From Prevotella sp. UBA2755 (GTDB lineage: Bacteria; Bacteroidota; Bacteroidia; Bacteroidales; Bacteroidaceae): a stretch of 54,937 nt of DNA. This document shows positions 8,473-14,663 of the stretch, in pieces. Positions within the stretch are counted from its first letter, which is position 1. The number at the start of each line of letters is the position of its first letter. The stretch is taken from positions 1-54,937 of the forward strand of contig DEJF01000032.1 of NCBI GenBank assembly GCA_002353225.1, given 5' to 3'. The notes beneath the pieces are model-generated. The model had not been told where the DNA came from and did no database searches. It worked only from the letters and a program-made list of their open reading frames with translations. The position numbers were made by a program, and so were the translations under genes.

Positions 8473-8538
8473 AAAAATTTGATATTTTAAGATTTTTCCG
8501 TTAAATTCCATTAGATTTGCTTGGTATATTTAGATTTT
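8454..8538. promoter_or_regulatory. Candidate XRE operators (TTAGATTT sites)
   Basis: Three related sites occur in the divergent control region: AAAATCTAAAT at 8454-8464, TTAGATTT at 8511-8518 and ATTTAGATTTT at 8528-8538. The first and third are exact inverted copies of an 11-mer. The first falls in the spacer of the leftward promoter and the third in the spacer of the rightward promoter. A repressor bound to both could silence both operons. AT-richness raises the chance of coincidence. Confidence 0.5.
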
Positions 8539-8551
8539 TATTATACCTTTG
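8521..8551 (+). promoter_or_regulatory. Promoter of the ubiquitin-like operon
   Basis: -33-like TTGG (8521-8524), a 19-bp spacer and -7 box TACCTTTG (8544-8551), a very good match to the Bacteroidetes consensus. The expected start near 8557 gives a leader of about 64 nt containing AAGGAGGATTATG-like sequence before the ATG at 8621. Confidence 0.75.
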
Positions 8552-8620
8552 CAGCGGAACAAGGAGGATTATGTCCAACTTAACCATAAATAATTAAATA
8601 TTTTAGTTTAAATTAAAATT

Positions 8621-9160
8621 ATGACAGAGATTAATTCAAAGTCCTTCGCTGAACAAGAAGGCACTCAGGGTAACGTAGGAGAACACAAGCCCAATGAAAA
8701 CAAAAAGTCCTACAAGTTTAAAATCAACGGTGGAAAGCCCTACAACTGGCCCACGCCTATTATTAATGAGGCCGACATCAGAAGGCTTGGACAAGTTCCT
8801 GATGATGAAGATATATATCTGGATTTGCCAGGTAACTGGAGAGAGGCTCTTATTAATAGAGGTGAAGACGTTGACCTGTCTTCTCCGGGAATGGACAAGT
8901 TCATTACCCGAAAGAAAGGTCATGAGCACGAATGCACCATCTATGTGAATTCAGAAGCTTTCAAGTATGACCAGCCTACTATCTCATACGAAAAAGTTGC
9001 CTCTCTCGCTTATGGGAAGGACTACGACCCTAATCGTGTGTATTCAATGACATACAGTAAAGGACCATCAGAGAATGAAGAAGGATTAATGTCTAAAGGT
9101 AAAGTCGTTTATGTCACAAATGGAATGGAATTCGATGTTGCCATCTCTCATCAGTCTTAA
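8621..9160 (+). CDS. Tandem ubiquitin-like protein (Multi_ubiq type)
   Basis: This 179-residue protein has a polar N-terminal tail of about 30 residues and two beta-grasp-like repeats. The first (about 31-97) has the strand KFKINGGKPYNW, then IINEADIRRLGQVP, IYLDLPGNW, and ends VDLSSPGMDKFIT. The second (about 104-176) has CTIYVNSEAFKYDQPTISYE, VASLAYGKDYDPNRVYSM and ends VVYVTNGMEFDVAIS. These patterns are typical of bacterial Multi_ubiq proteins, which are encoded with E1-like and E2-like enzymes. The C-terminus is SHQS, without the Gly-Gly of eukaryotic ubiquitin, as I recall for other Multi_ubiq proteins. It is the first gene of a four-gene rightward operon and overlaps the E1-like gene. 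It is probably a protein modifier, although conjugation by such a C-terminus is not established. Confidence 0.85.
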   Translation: MTEINSKSFAEQEGTQGNVGEHKPNENKKSYKFKINGGKPYNWPTPIINEADIRRLGQVPDDEDIYLDLPGNWREALINRGEDVDLSSPGMDKFITRKKGHEHECTIYVNSEAFKYDQPTISYEKVASLAYGKDYDPNRVYSMTYSKGPSENEEGLMSKGKVVYVTNGMEFDVAISHQS

Positions 9161-10319
9161 TGAGGATTTGCAGAAAATCCAAGATGAGGGAATCAGCTTT
9201 GATGTGCGCAGCGGCAATTTTGTTGCCGACTGCGTACCTTACCTAACTGAGTCGAAGGAGGTAAAGGCAGGAATACTTGTATTTCCTATGAATTGGAAGA
9301 ATCAGAAGATTCTAAAACCTAATGACCACACCGCATACTTCATTGGTGGTAAGCCGTGTGAAATGGATGGTGCTCCTATAAAGGGACTAGGTATCTTGGA
9401 GATGCGACACCCTTTGTTTGATACCATTATCAGTGATTATCGCTTTTCATGTTATCCGGATAAAGGCATGTACCCGACCTATTATGACAAGGTGCTCAAC
9501 TATTGGAGAATAATAACTGCTCCAGCTGTTAACACCGATCCATTAGCGTGTAGGGCACTCAAAAAGCAGAAATTGATAAAGCCTGCAGATAGCAAACTTG
9601 TTTATTGGGACATCAATTCGTCACGCGCACATATTGCAGGTTTGACAGACATGTTCAAAGGAATGAAAGTTGCCATTATCGGCTTGGGAGGCACAGGGTC
9701 ATATATCCTTGACTTTATTGCAAAGTTACCACTTGAAGAGATTCATCTATTTGACTCCGACATCTTCAAGCAACACAATGCTTTTAGGGCACCTGGTGCT
9801 GCTCCATCACAAATACTGGAGAAAAACATTCCAAAAGTCCAGTACCTAACTGAGGTATATAGGAACATGAATGAAGCTATTGTCCCGCATCCAGAAAACA
9901 TCAATCCAAATAACAAGGATTTCCTGTTAGGAATGGACTTCATCTTCTTGTGCATCGACAAAGCTGCCGTAAGAAATGAAATAGCACATTTTCTGATTCA
10001 GAACAACAAGAAGTTTGTGAATTCAGGAATAGGAGTATCTCTTAGAGAAGGTGGTCTTTCAGGCATAATCCGCGTCTCATATGGTGAGCCAGACCATTAC
10101 CAATACCTTAACGACGCCTTTGATGCGACAAATGAAGCCAAGGAGGATGATCTCTATCGAGATAATATCCAGATAGCAGAACTGAATGCTTTCGCTGCTA
10201 TGGAATCGGTATTCAGATGGAAACAATCATTAGGGTTCTATCAAAATTCTGCAATATCCTACGATTTAGCGTTTGTATTGAACAAGAATAAAATTATTTA
10301 TGATGACCCGACAGTTTAA
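9135..10319 (+). CDS. DUF6791-ThiF fusion (E1-like activating enzyme)
   Basis: I chose ATG 9135 (MLPSLISLNEDL, 394 residues, 26-nt overlap with the preceding gene); ATG 9111 is possible. The N-terminal 140 residues match the DUF6791 pattern (VPYLTESKEVKAGILV, HTAYFIGGKPC, then a YPTYYDKV...IITAP stretch). The C-terminal half is a ThiF/UBA-type adenylation domain: G183-LGGTG-188 for ATP, D207/D209 (FDSD), N215 and R218 (HNAFR), K234, and D275 in CIDKAAVR. Such domains adenylate the C-terminus of ubiquitin-like proteins. The N-terminal half occupies the place expected of an E2. Cysteines at 33, 75 (GGKPC), 106, 139 and 273 are candidates for thioester formation, with C75 the most interesting because it follows a conserved-looking run. 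No separate E2 or JAB peptidase is encoded nearby. Confidence 0.9.
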   Translation: MLPSLISLNEDLQKIQDEGISFDVRSGNFVADCVPYLTESKEVKAGILVFPMNWKNQKILKPNDHTAYFIGGKPCEMDGAPIKGLGILEMRHPLFDTIISDYRFSCYPDKGMYPTYYDKVLNYWRIITAPAVNTDPLACRALKKQKLIKPADSKLVYWDINSSRAHIAGLTDMFKGMKVAIIGLGGTGSYILDFIAKLPLEEIHLFDSDIFKQHNAFRAPGAAPSQILEKNIPKVQYLTEVYRNMNEAIVPHPENINPNNKDFLLGMDFIFLCIDKAAVRNEIAHFLIQNNKKFVNSGIGVSLREGGLSGIIRVSYGEPDHYQYLNDAFDATNEAKEDDLYRDNIQIAELNAFAAMESVFRWKQSLGFYQNSAISYDLAFVLNKNKIIYDDPTV

Positions 10320-10647
10320 GTTAAAATTCTTGGACAACATACCAAACGAATTGGATGAGGGCGTATTATACATATCCATGAAGTACCACACAACAGCCCA
10401 TCTATGCGCATGCGGTTGTGGAGAGAAGGTCGTAAACCCTCTTAACCGAAAGTTTGGCTGGACTCTAACATTTGATGGTCAAAGAGTAAGTCTTTCACCT
10501 TCTATAGGGAACTATCAATTCCCATGCTGCTCACATTATTATATTAAGGAGAACGAGGTCTTATTTCTTGACTCTGATGATGACATGCCACATAGAAGAG
10601 GGTACATTCGTAGACTAATAGACTGGTTTATGAAACTATTCAGATAA
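10300..10647 (+). CDS. DUF6527-family cysteine-rich protein
   Basis: The 115-residue protein matches the DUF6527 pattern. It has a CACGCG motif (C36, C38, C40), a WTLTFDGQRVSLSPSIGN core and a second metal-ligand-like group PCCSHYYI (C76, C77, H79). The paired Cys/His sets suggest a bound zinc. The C-terminus is basic and ends with an amphipathic or hydrophobic helix (RRLIDWFMKLF). It overlaps the E1-like gene by 20 nt, so it is translated from the same message. The biochemical role is unknown to me. In this setting it could be a substrate or ligase-like adaptor or a de-conjugating factor. That is speculation based on operon position and metal-binding residues only. Confidence 0.85.
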   Translation: MMTRQFKLKFLDNIPNELDEGVLYISMKYHTTAHLCACGCGEKVVNPLNRKFGWTLTFDGQRVSLSPSIGNYQFPCCSHYYIKENEVLFLDSDDDMPHRRGYIRRLIDWFMKLFR

Positions 10648-10715
10648 GTAATGTATAACGGTTGCCTGAAACATGCAACCAAATTAATTCCCGAAAAGGA
10701 CGGGCAAGGAAAGAC

Positions 10716-10886
10716 ATGGCAACAAATCCCCCAAGTGGCGATGGCCACAGAAACGGTATGGTACGCCAGAGAAGTCAAGTCTTGAATCCCAAAACTGGAA
10801 TTTGGACAAAACGCGGTCCCAATGGACAGTTTATGGATGGAAAACAAGATGGAACTCCATTCAAAGGCGTGAGAAAAGAAAAATGA
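10716..10886 (+). CDS. 56-residue basic protein ending the Ubl operon
   Basis: I take the ATG at 10716 (MATNPPSGDGHRNGMV); an upstream in-frame ATG at 10662 adds a run that does not look conserved. The protein is rich in Lys/Arg/Gly and has the patterns RSQVLNPKTGIW, GPNGQFMDGKQD and PFKGVRKEK. I recall similar small bacterial proteins but cannot name a family or function. It starts 68 nt after the DUF6527 stop and is followed within 11 nt by a terminator, so it is likely the last gene of the ubiquitin-like operon. Its small, lysine-rich nature would suit a modifier target or adaptor, which is only a guess. Confidence 0.7.
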   Translation: MATNPPSGDGHRNGMVRQRSQVLNPKTGIWTKRGPNGQFMDGKQDGTPFKGVRKEK

Positions 10887-10896
10887 TTTTAGAATG

Positions 10897-10933
10897 TGCC
10901 TCGCAGATGTGAATCAACGAGGCATTTTATTTT
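10897..10933 (+). terminator. Terminator of the ubiquitin-like operon
   Basis: Perfect 7-bp stem TGCCTCG (10897-10903) with CGAGGCA (10918-10924), 14-nt loop, followed by TTTTATTTT. It closes the rightward operon. Confidence 0.85.
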
Positions 10934-10945
10934 AAACAGATCTAA

Positions 10946-11038
10946 TTACTTGAACGGTGGAATGACATTGTGCCGTTTAGAATCATCATGAGGCCATGAC
11001 ATTATAGTTCCATAATATCCTCCATGAAATAGTCGAGA
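10946..11038 (-). pseudogene. Possible decayed gene fragment
   Basis: The gap 10887-11353 has no intact gene. On the minus strand a 30-codon frame ending in TAA at 10946-10948 reads as protein-like sequence (LFHGGYYGTIMSWPHDDSKR, then a short basic-hydrophobic end). An adjacent frame to its right also looks protein-like (IGIDYAYNVRQHNLDYF). Two such pieces in shifted frames suggest the 3' end of a broken gene. No family is recognised. Confidence 0.3.
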
Positions 11039-11117
11039 TTATGCTGTCTAACATTATATGCATAGTCAATCCCAATCAAGAAAAATCATCATTTTTATGA
11101 TTTTTTCTGTGTTTTCT

Positions 11118-11149
11118 TTTGGTTGTTTGGGGAGAAATCTGTACCTTTG
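11118..11149 (+). promoter_or_regulatory. Promoter of the candidate RNA
   Basis: -33 box TTTG (11118-11121), 20-bp spacer, -7 box TACCTTTG (11142-11149): a full consensus match. Transcription would start near 11155, about 200 nt before the next gene. Confidence 0.75.
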
Positions 11150-11155
11150 CAGTGA

Positions 11156-11331
11156 TTATGTAACATGTTGATTATCAATGGTTATTTCCGTTTTTGCGAC
11201 ATGTGTGCAACATCCGGTGCTAACGCATTGATAGTCAGTTAAAGTCGTTTTCGAGGAGGTGAAGTAATGCAACGCTAAATATCAAAAATCAAGAAAGCCC
11301 GTATAAGTCAAGTGTTTGTGCGGGCTTTTTT
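11156..11331 (+). ncRNA. Candidate structured small RNA or leader
   Basis: Between a strong promoter and an intrinsic terminator lies about 175 nt without a sizeable ORF. GATTATCAATG (11170-11180) can pair with CATTGATAGTC (11226-11236), 10 Watson-Crick pairs plus one U-G. Inside, TGCG and CGCA next to the stem and ATGT/ACAT further in can extend the fold. After the stem is a very strong Shine-Dalgarno-like AGGAGGTGA (11254-11262) and a three-codon frame ATG CAA CGC TAA (11267-11278). It could be a stand-alone RNA, or an attenuator leader for the glycosyltransferase that starts 20 nt after the terminator. No Rfam family is assigned. Confidence 0.5.
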
Positions 11332-11333
11332 CG
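11294..11333 (+). terminator. Intrinsic terminator before the glycosyltransferase
   Basis: Perfect 8-bp stem AAAGCCCG (11294-11301) with CGGGCTTT (11321-11328), then more T residues. It lies upstream of the ATG at 11354, so it ends the preceding transcript or attenuates read-through. Confidence 0.85.
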
Positions 11334-11353
11334 GAAATAACAAATATCATTAG

Positions 11354-12325
11354 ATGAAGACAAAGATAGTTTATGCCGTAGTGAGTGATGAAAAGGATGT
11401 TTACATGGAAGAGGTGTTCCTCTCCACCTATTCTCTTCGGCACCACAATCCTGATGCTTTCGTGGAATTGGTGGTTGACAGTAAAACTGATGCAACCATC
11501 AAGGGCGACAGGGAAAAGATGTTGAAGTATGTCAATAAGAAGACTGTGGTCAACGTGCCCGGCCATTACAACAAGGTGCAGACATCACGCTATCTAAAGA
11601 CCAGTCTGCGGCAGACGGTAGAGGGAGACTTTCTGTTTATCGACTCCGATACTATCGTAACCGACAGCTTGGCAGAAGCCGACTCGCTAACTGGTAACGT
11701 GATGATGGTTCTCGACTACCACGTATCGCTCCAGCAACGTTATAACGCCAAATCTGTCCGTCGGCGACTGGAAGCGACCGACGTGGATTGGAACATTGAG
11801 ATGCCTTACTACAACAGCGGCATTATGTACGTCAAGGACTGCGAGGAGAGTCGTCGTCTCTTTGAAGTCTGGCATGAAAAATGGAAGAACAACGTCGAAA
11901 TAGCCGGCATACACTTCGACCAGATACCGCTAGCATATGCCAACGAAGTCACTTCGCATCTTATTACCGAGTTGGACGGGGTGTGGAATTGTCAGATTAT
12001 GAACAACGGACTACCCTTCCTCAACCGTGCAAAGATTATACACTACTTCATGTCGTTCGCCAGCATCCGTGCAGCCAAGCCATATCGTTTCCACGACAAG
12101 CAGTTGCTGCTCGACATCCGCAAGGAGGGAGACATACCCGCTCACATAGCCGACATGATAGACCGGGCCAAAGAGATGTTCTTGATCCCCAATCAGATAG
12201 CAGCTGGCAGCGAGACTGCATTGCTGAATAACAGCCTCTACAAACTATACATATCCCACCCTCGCATCTATTCGCTCTTCAACACCATCGCCCGTTATAT
12301 CCTCAAGATAAGTGGCAGCAAGTAA
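11354..12325 (+). CDS. GT-A fold glycosyltransferase (GT8-like)
   Basis: This 323-residue protein begins with IVYAVVSDEKDVYMEEVFLS, a nucleotide-sugar-binding Rossmann-like start. It carries the metal-binding motif FLFIDSDTIV (DSD near residue 98), YYNSGIMYVKD in the middle and a later HYF/H-containing region, all typical of GT8-like retaining transferases. It has no signal peptide or clear membrane segment, so it probably acts in the cytoplasm on a glycan or glycolipid precursor. The donor and acceptor cannot be read from the sequence. It stands alone, preceded by a terminator and followed by an inverted repeat, between an accessory island and a gene-remnant region. Confidence 0.85.
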   Translation: MKTKIVYAVVSDEKDVYMEEVFLSTYSLRHHNPDAFVELVVDSKTDATIKGDREKMLKYVNKKTVVNVPGHYNKVQTSRYLKTSLRQTVEGDFLFIDSDTIVTDSLAEADSLTGNVMMVLDYHVSLQQRYNAKSVRRRLEATDVDWNIEMPYYNSGIMYVKDCEESRRLFEVWHEKWKNNVEIAGIHFDQIPLAYANEVTSHLITELDGVWNCQIMNNGLPFLNRAKIIHYFMSFASIRAAKPYRFHDKQLLLDIRKEGDIPAHIADMIDRAKEMFLIPNQIAAGSETALLNNSLYKLYISHPRIYSLFNTIARYILKISGSK

Positions 12326-12440
12326 TATTTCAGTCACCTCAGACTATCGTCAATCTGATTGCCGAGAACTTAAAATATTATTTATATCATTGTGGCTGAA
12401 TTGGTAAATAGAGAGTTTAAATCGTGTAACTCATAATATA

Positions 12441-12484
12441 ATAGCGTAACTGCTCATGCCTAGAATGCAGAGTAGTTACGCTAT
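12441..12484. repeat. Long hairpin-forming inverted repeat
   Basis: ATAGCGTAACTGCTC (12441-12455) pairs with GAGTAGTTACGCTAT (12470-12484) at 14 of 15 positions around a 14-nt loop. It sits between convergent features and may act as a bidirectional terminator, although neither side has a good T-run. It could also be a remnant of a palindromic element. Confidence 0.65.
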
Positions 12485-12509
12485 ATAAGATTAAAACTCC
12501 TTTCAGGAT

Positions 12510-12671
12510 TTACATCATGGCGGTCAGGAAGTTCTCATAGCCGAGCTTCTCAATGTAGTTCAGGTACTGAGCCTCCCATGCCATGTGCTCCTTTTCGTCG
12601 TCAATCCACTTCAGGATGAGCTTCTTAGTGGGATAGTCATCGTTGAAAGCCTCGGCAAGCGCCTGACCAGT
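12510..12671 (-). pseudogene. 3' fragment of a ferritin-like gene
   Basis: A 53-codon frame ending in TAA at 12510-12512 reads as a helical tail: ALAEAFNDDYPTKKLILKWI, DDEKEHMAWEAQYLNYIEKL and a short end, YENFLTAMM. The EKEH spacing and long helix resemble ferritin/rubrerythrin-like proteins, but the assignment is weak. A stop codon immediately precedes it in frame and no start exists, so it is the end of a lost gene. It overlaps the truncated M13 gene in another frame. Confidence 0.5.
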
Positions 12672-12991
12672 TCATCTTGACTGTCAGATGCGATGATGGT
12701 TTTAATAAACTGCTTCTGGTTTTCTTTCTGCAGGTCAAAGGTGCCGTTCCTGTCCTCGTCTTCTTTCAAAGGGTTATTTTTCAGCCATTTGCCTACGGCA
12801 TACTCATAGAAGTCATCGCCCACATAGACGTTCTGATCGATATACTCAGCGAAGTCGGTAAGTTCCCCGACATACGGACTCTCGCCACCTTGACCATTGT
12901 CGTCTGTGGCATCATCATCTCTAGCACATGAGGTAACCAACAGACCACAAATAAGGATGGCAGTCAGCATCCATGACATTGTTTTTCTCAT
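12611..12991 (-). pseudogene. Truncated M13 (neprilysin-like) peptidase lipoprotein
   Basis: The frame starts with a lipoprotein signal (ILICGLLVTSC, lipid-attachment Cys near residue 22) and then DFAEYIDQNVYVGDDFYEYAVGKWL-type sequence, split here as DDFYEYAVGKWLKNNPL, the hallmark N-terminus of M13 metallopeptidases. Homology stops near SDSQDELV (about 12670). After that the frame runs out of phase through the ferritin-like tail and ends. Full M13 proteins are about 650-700 residues and need HExxH in the C-terminal half, which is absent here. The promoter box at 13046-13053 remains. A deletion or recombination joining two genes is the simplest explanation. Confidence 0.75.
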
Positions 12992-13045
12992 AGTTCTTAT
13001 CTTCTAAAATATTCGTGTGCAGAATTCACTTTCACATTTTGGTTG

Positions 13046-13053
13046 CAAAGATA
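13046..13053 (-). promoter_or_regulatory. -7 box of the truncated M13 gene
   Basis: Minus strand TATCTTTG matches TAnnTTTG, about 55 nt before the ATG at 12991. The -33 element is unclear. Confidence 0.45.
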
Positions 13054-13123
13054 AGAAAATAATTCGACAATCTGTCATTTCGGGCTGATTTATCCGTAAT
13101 TCAATAACAGGGTGACACGCTTT

Positions 13124-13732
13124 TTATTTCTTACCGAAGATTGTGGCGTAGGTGGGTTTCTTTCGGTGGAGTGTTACCTCTTTGAATCCGGTCTTTTCAA
13201 GCATCTGCTTGATCTGTTCAGGCGAATAGACGGTCATGCCCTCTACGACATTCGCCCATTTCGAATTAGTCTCTATCACTTCAAGCATGATGGCAAATTG
13301 GCAGTCTGGTTTCAATACTCGGCGCACCTCTTGCAGACAATGAGGAAGGTCTTGCCAGAAATACACCGTCTCTACTGCAGTGATTAGATCAAAAGTGTTG
13401 TCTTCATAAGGTAGTTTCTCCACGTTACCTTGTTGGATGAATACCTGTTTGTCGAGTACGTCGGCATTGACCTGTCGGGCTTTGGCGACACTCTCTTCCG
13501 AGATATCTATACCATACACCTTTGCATTCTCGCTTCGTTTCAACAGTCGCTGCAAGGTGGCACCTCCGCCACATCCGATGTCAAGCATCGTCCATCCGTC
13601 TTGAAACTCCGTCAGACTCAGTCCCCAGTTAGTCAGAGGGGCATGTCCGAAGTTCATGAATCGCAGCATCACACGTCCCATCCTGCCTTTAGGATGAGCA
13701 CAGTTCGTAAAGAAAGTCTTTAATATTCCCAT
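13124..13732 (-). CDS. Class I SAM-dependent methyltransferase
   Basis: This 202-residue protein has the SAM-binding motif MLDIGCGGGATLQRLL at about residues 49-64, the acidic ribose-binding strand VYGIDIS, then LPYEDNTFDLITAVETVYFW and the later EVRRVLKPDCQFAIM, matching Methyltransf_11/UbiE-like small-molecule enzymes. The N-terminal stretch (GRMGRVMLRFMNFGHAPLTNWG) is typical of stand-alone family members. The substrate is unknown. It is monocistronic, transcribed leftward from a promoter close to the divergent DNA-glycosylase gene. Confidence 0.88.
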   Translation of the reverse strand: MGILKTFFTNCAHPKGRMGRVMLRFMNFGHAPLTNWGLSLTEFQDGWTMLDIGCGGGATLQRLLKRSENAKVYGIDISEESVAKARQVNADVLDKQVFIQQGNVEKLPYEDNTFDLITAVETVYFWQDLPHCLQEVRRVLKPDCQFAIMLEVIETNSKWANVVEGMTVYSPEQIKQMLEKTGFKEVTLHRKKPTYATIFGKK

Positions 13733-13757
13733 AGTTGATTACATTTTAAAACCACTG

Positions 13758-13789
13758 CAAAGGTATAGTGATTTTAAATGATGTGCAAT
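13758..13789 (-). promoter_or_regulatory. Promoter of the methyltransferase gene
   Basis: Minus strand -7 box TACCTTTG (13765-13758) with ATTG (13789-13786) 20 bp upstream. The leader would be about 20 nt. Confidence 0.65.
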
Positions 13790-13850
13790 ACCCAAATCTG
13801 ATGAAAAGTACAACCGATCTGGTGTCCGATTGATAAATAGTTGTGAGTTC

Positions 13851-13883
13851 CTTGTCATTTCCCCAGAGAAATTGCTACCTTTG
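13851..13883 (+). promoter_or_regulatory. Promoter of the AlkD-like gene
   Basis: -33-like CTTG (13851-13854), 21-bp spacer, -7 box TACCTTTG (13876-13883). The ATG follows only 5 nt after the -7 box, so the message is probably leaderless or nearly so. Confidence 0.7.
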
Positions 13884-13888
13884 CAGCC

Positions 13889-14659
13889 ATGACCACAGCA
13901 AAGGAGATTATCGAATACATGGAGTCGATGCAGAATGAGGAGCAGCGACGGATTCTCATGGGTTTCTTTAAGACAGGACCTGGTGAGTATGGTGAGGGCG
14001 ATGAATTCTTAGGGCTGAAAGTGCCACAGACCCGTGAGGTGGTGAAAGCAGTGAGGGACACACCACTTAGTGAAGTACCAGAGTTGCTGATGTCACGTTG
14101 GCATGAAGTGCGACTTTGTGGTTTGTTGATCCTGGTGGATCAGTTTGAGAAGTTATCTACCAAACGTTTGGCACATGATTCAGAGGCAATCAAAAAGCGT
14201 GATGAGATTCTAACGCTGTATCTGAGATATGCAGAACAAGCAAATAACTGGGACTTGGTAGACCTCTCGGTTCCGAAAATCTTAGGACATTGGCTGTTGT
14301 TGCCAACAGCACTTGGTGAAGGTACGGATGACTATAAACGGCAGGTGGTTGACGAACTGGCACAGAGTGATAATCTGTGGCGACAGCGTATGAGTATGGT
14401 CTGCACATGGAAGACTTCCCAACAAGGTGATGCGTCATGGTGCCTGCGTTATGCTGAGGTGCATCTGCATCATCCTCATGACCTGATGCACAAGGCAGTA
14501 GGATGGATGCTACGTGAGATGGGGAAGCGTGTCTCGATGGATCTTTTGCGTGACTTCCTTTGCCAGCATGCCCATGAGATGCCACGTACAGCGTTACGTT
14601 ATGCCATCGAAAAGATGTCTGACGCAGAACGTAAGGAATGGATGGGCATAAAAATCTAA
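13889..14659 (+). CDS. AlkD-like DNA glycosylase (HEAT-repeat)
   Basis: This 256-residue all-helical protein belongs to the DNA alkylation repair (AlkD/AlkC) family, which excises alkylated bases through a HEAT-repeat cradle. The pattern NNWDLVDLSVPKILGHWL contains W121 and D125, matching the Trp/Asp pair of AlkD, and LWRQRMS supplies the Arg (R165 or R167). The N-terminal LGLKVPQTREVVK is also typical. Length is close to the family's 230-260. A later Met at 13919 would remove part of the first helix, so the start at 13889 is preferred even though it leaves almost no leader. It is convergent with greA, with 4 nt between the two stops. Confidence 0.9.
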   Translation: MTTAKEIIEYMESMQNEEQRRILMGFFKTGPGEYGEGDEFLGLKVPQTREVVKAVRDTPLSEVPELLMSRWHEVRLCGLLILVDQFEKLSTKRLAHDSEAIKKRDEILTLYLRYAEQANNWDLVDLSVPKILGHWLLLPTALGEGTDDYKRQVVDELAQSDNLWRQRMSMVCTWKTSQQGDASWCLRYAEVHLHHPHDLMHKAVGWMLREMGKRVSMDLLRDFLCQHAHEMPRTALRYAIEKMSDAERKEWMGIKI

Positions 14660-14663
14660 CTAT

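Noticed and set aside
1..11300. Prophage or integrative element
   Set aside because: The XRE/ImmA pair recalls mobile elements, but no integrase, structural, relaxase or transposase gene and no tRNA attachment site is visible in the window.
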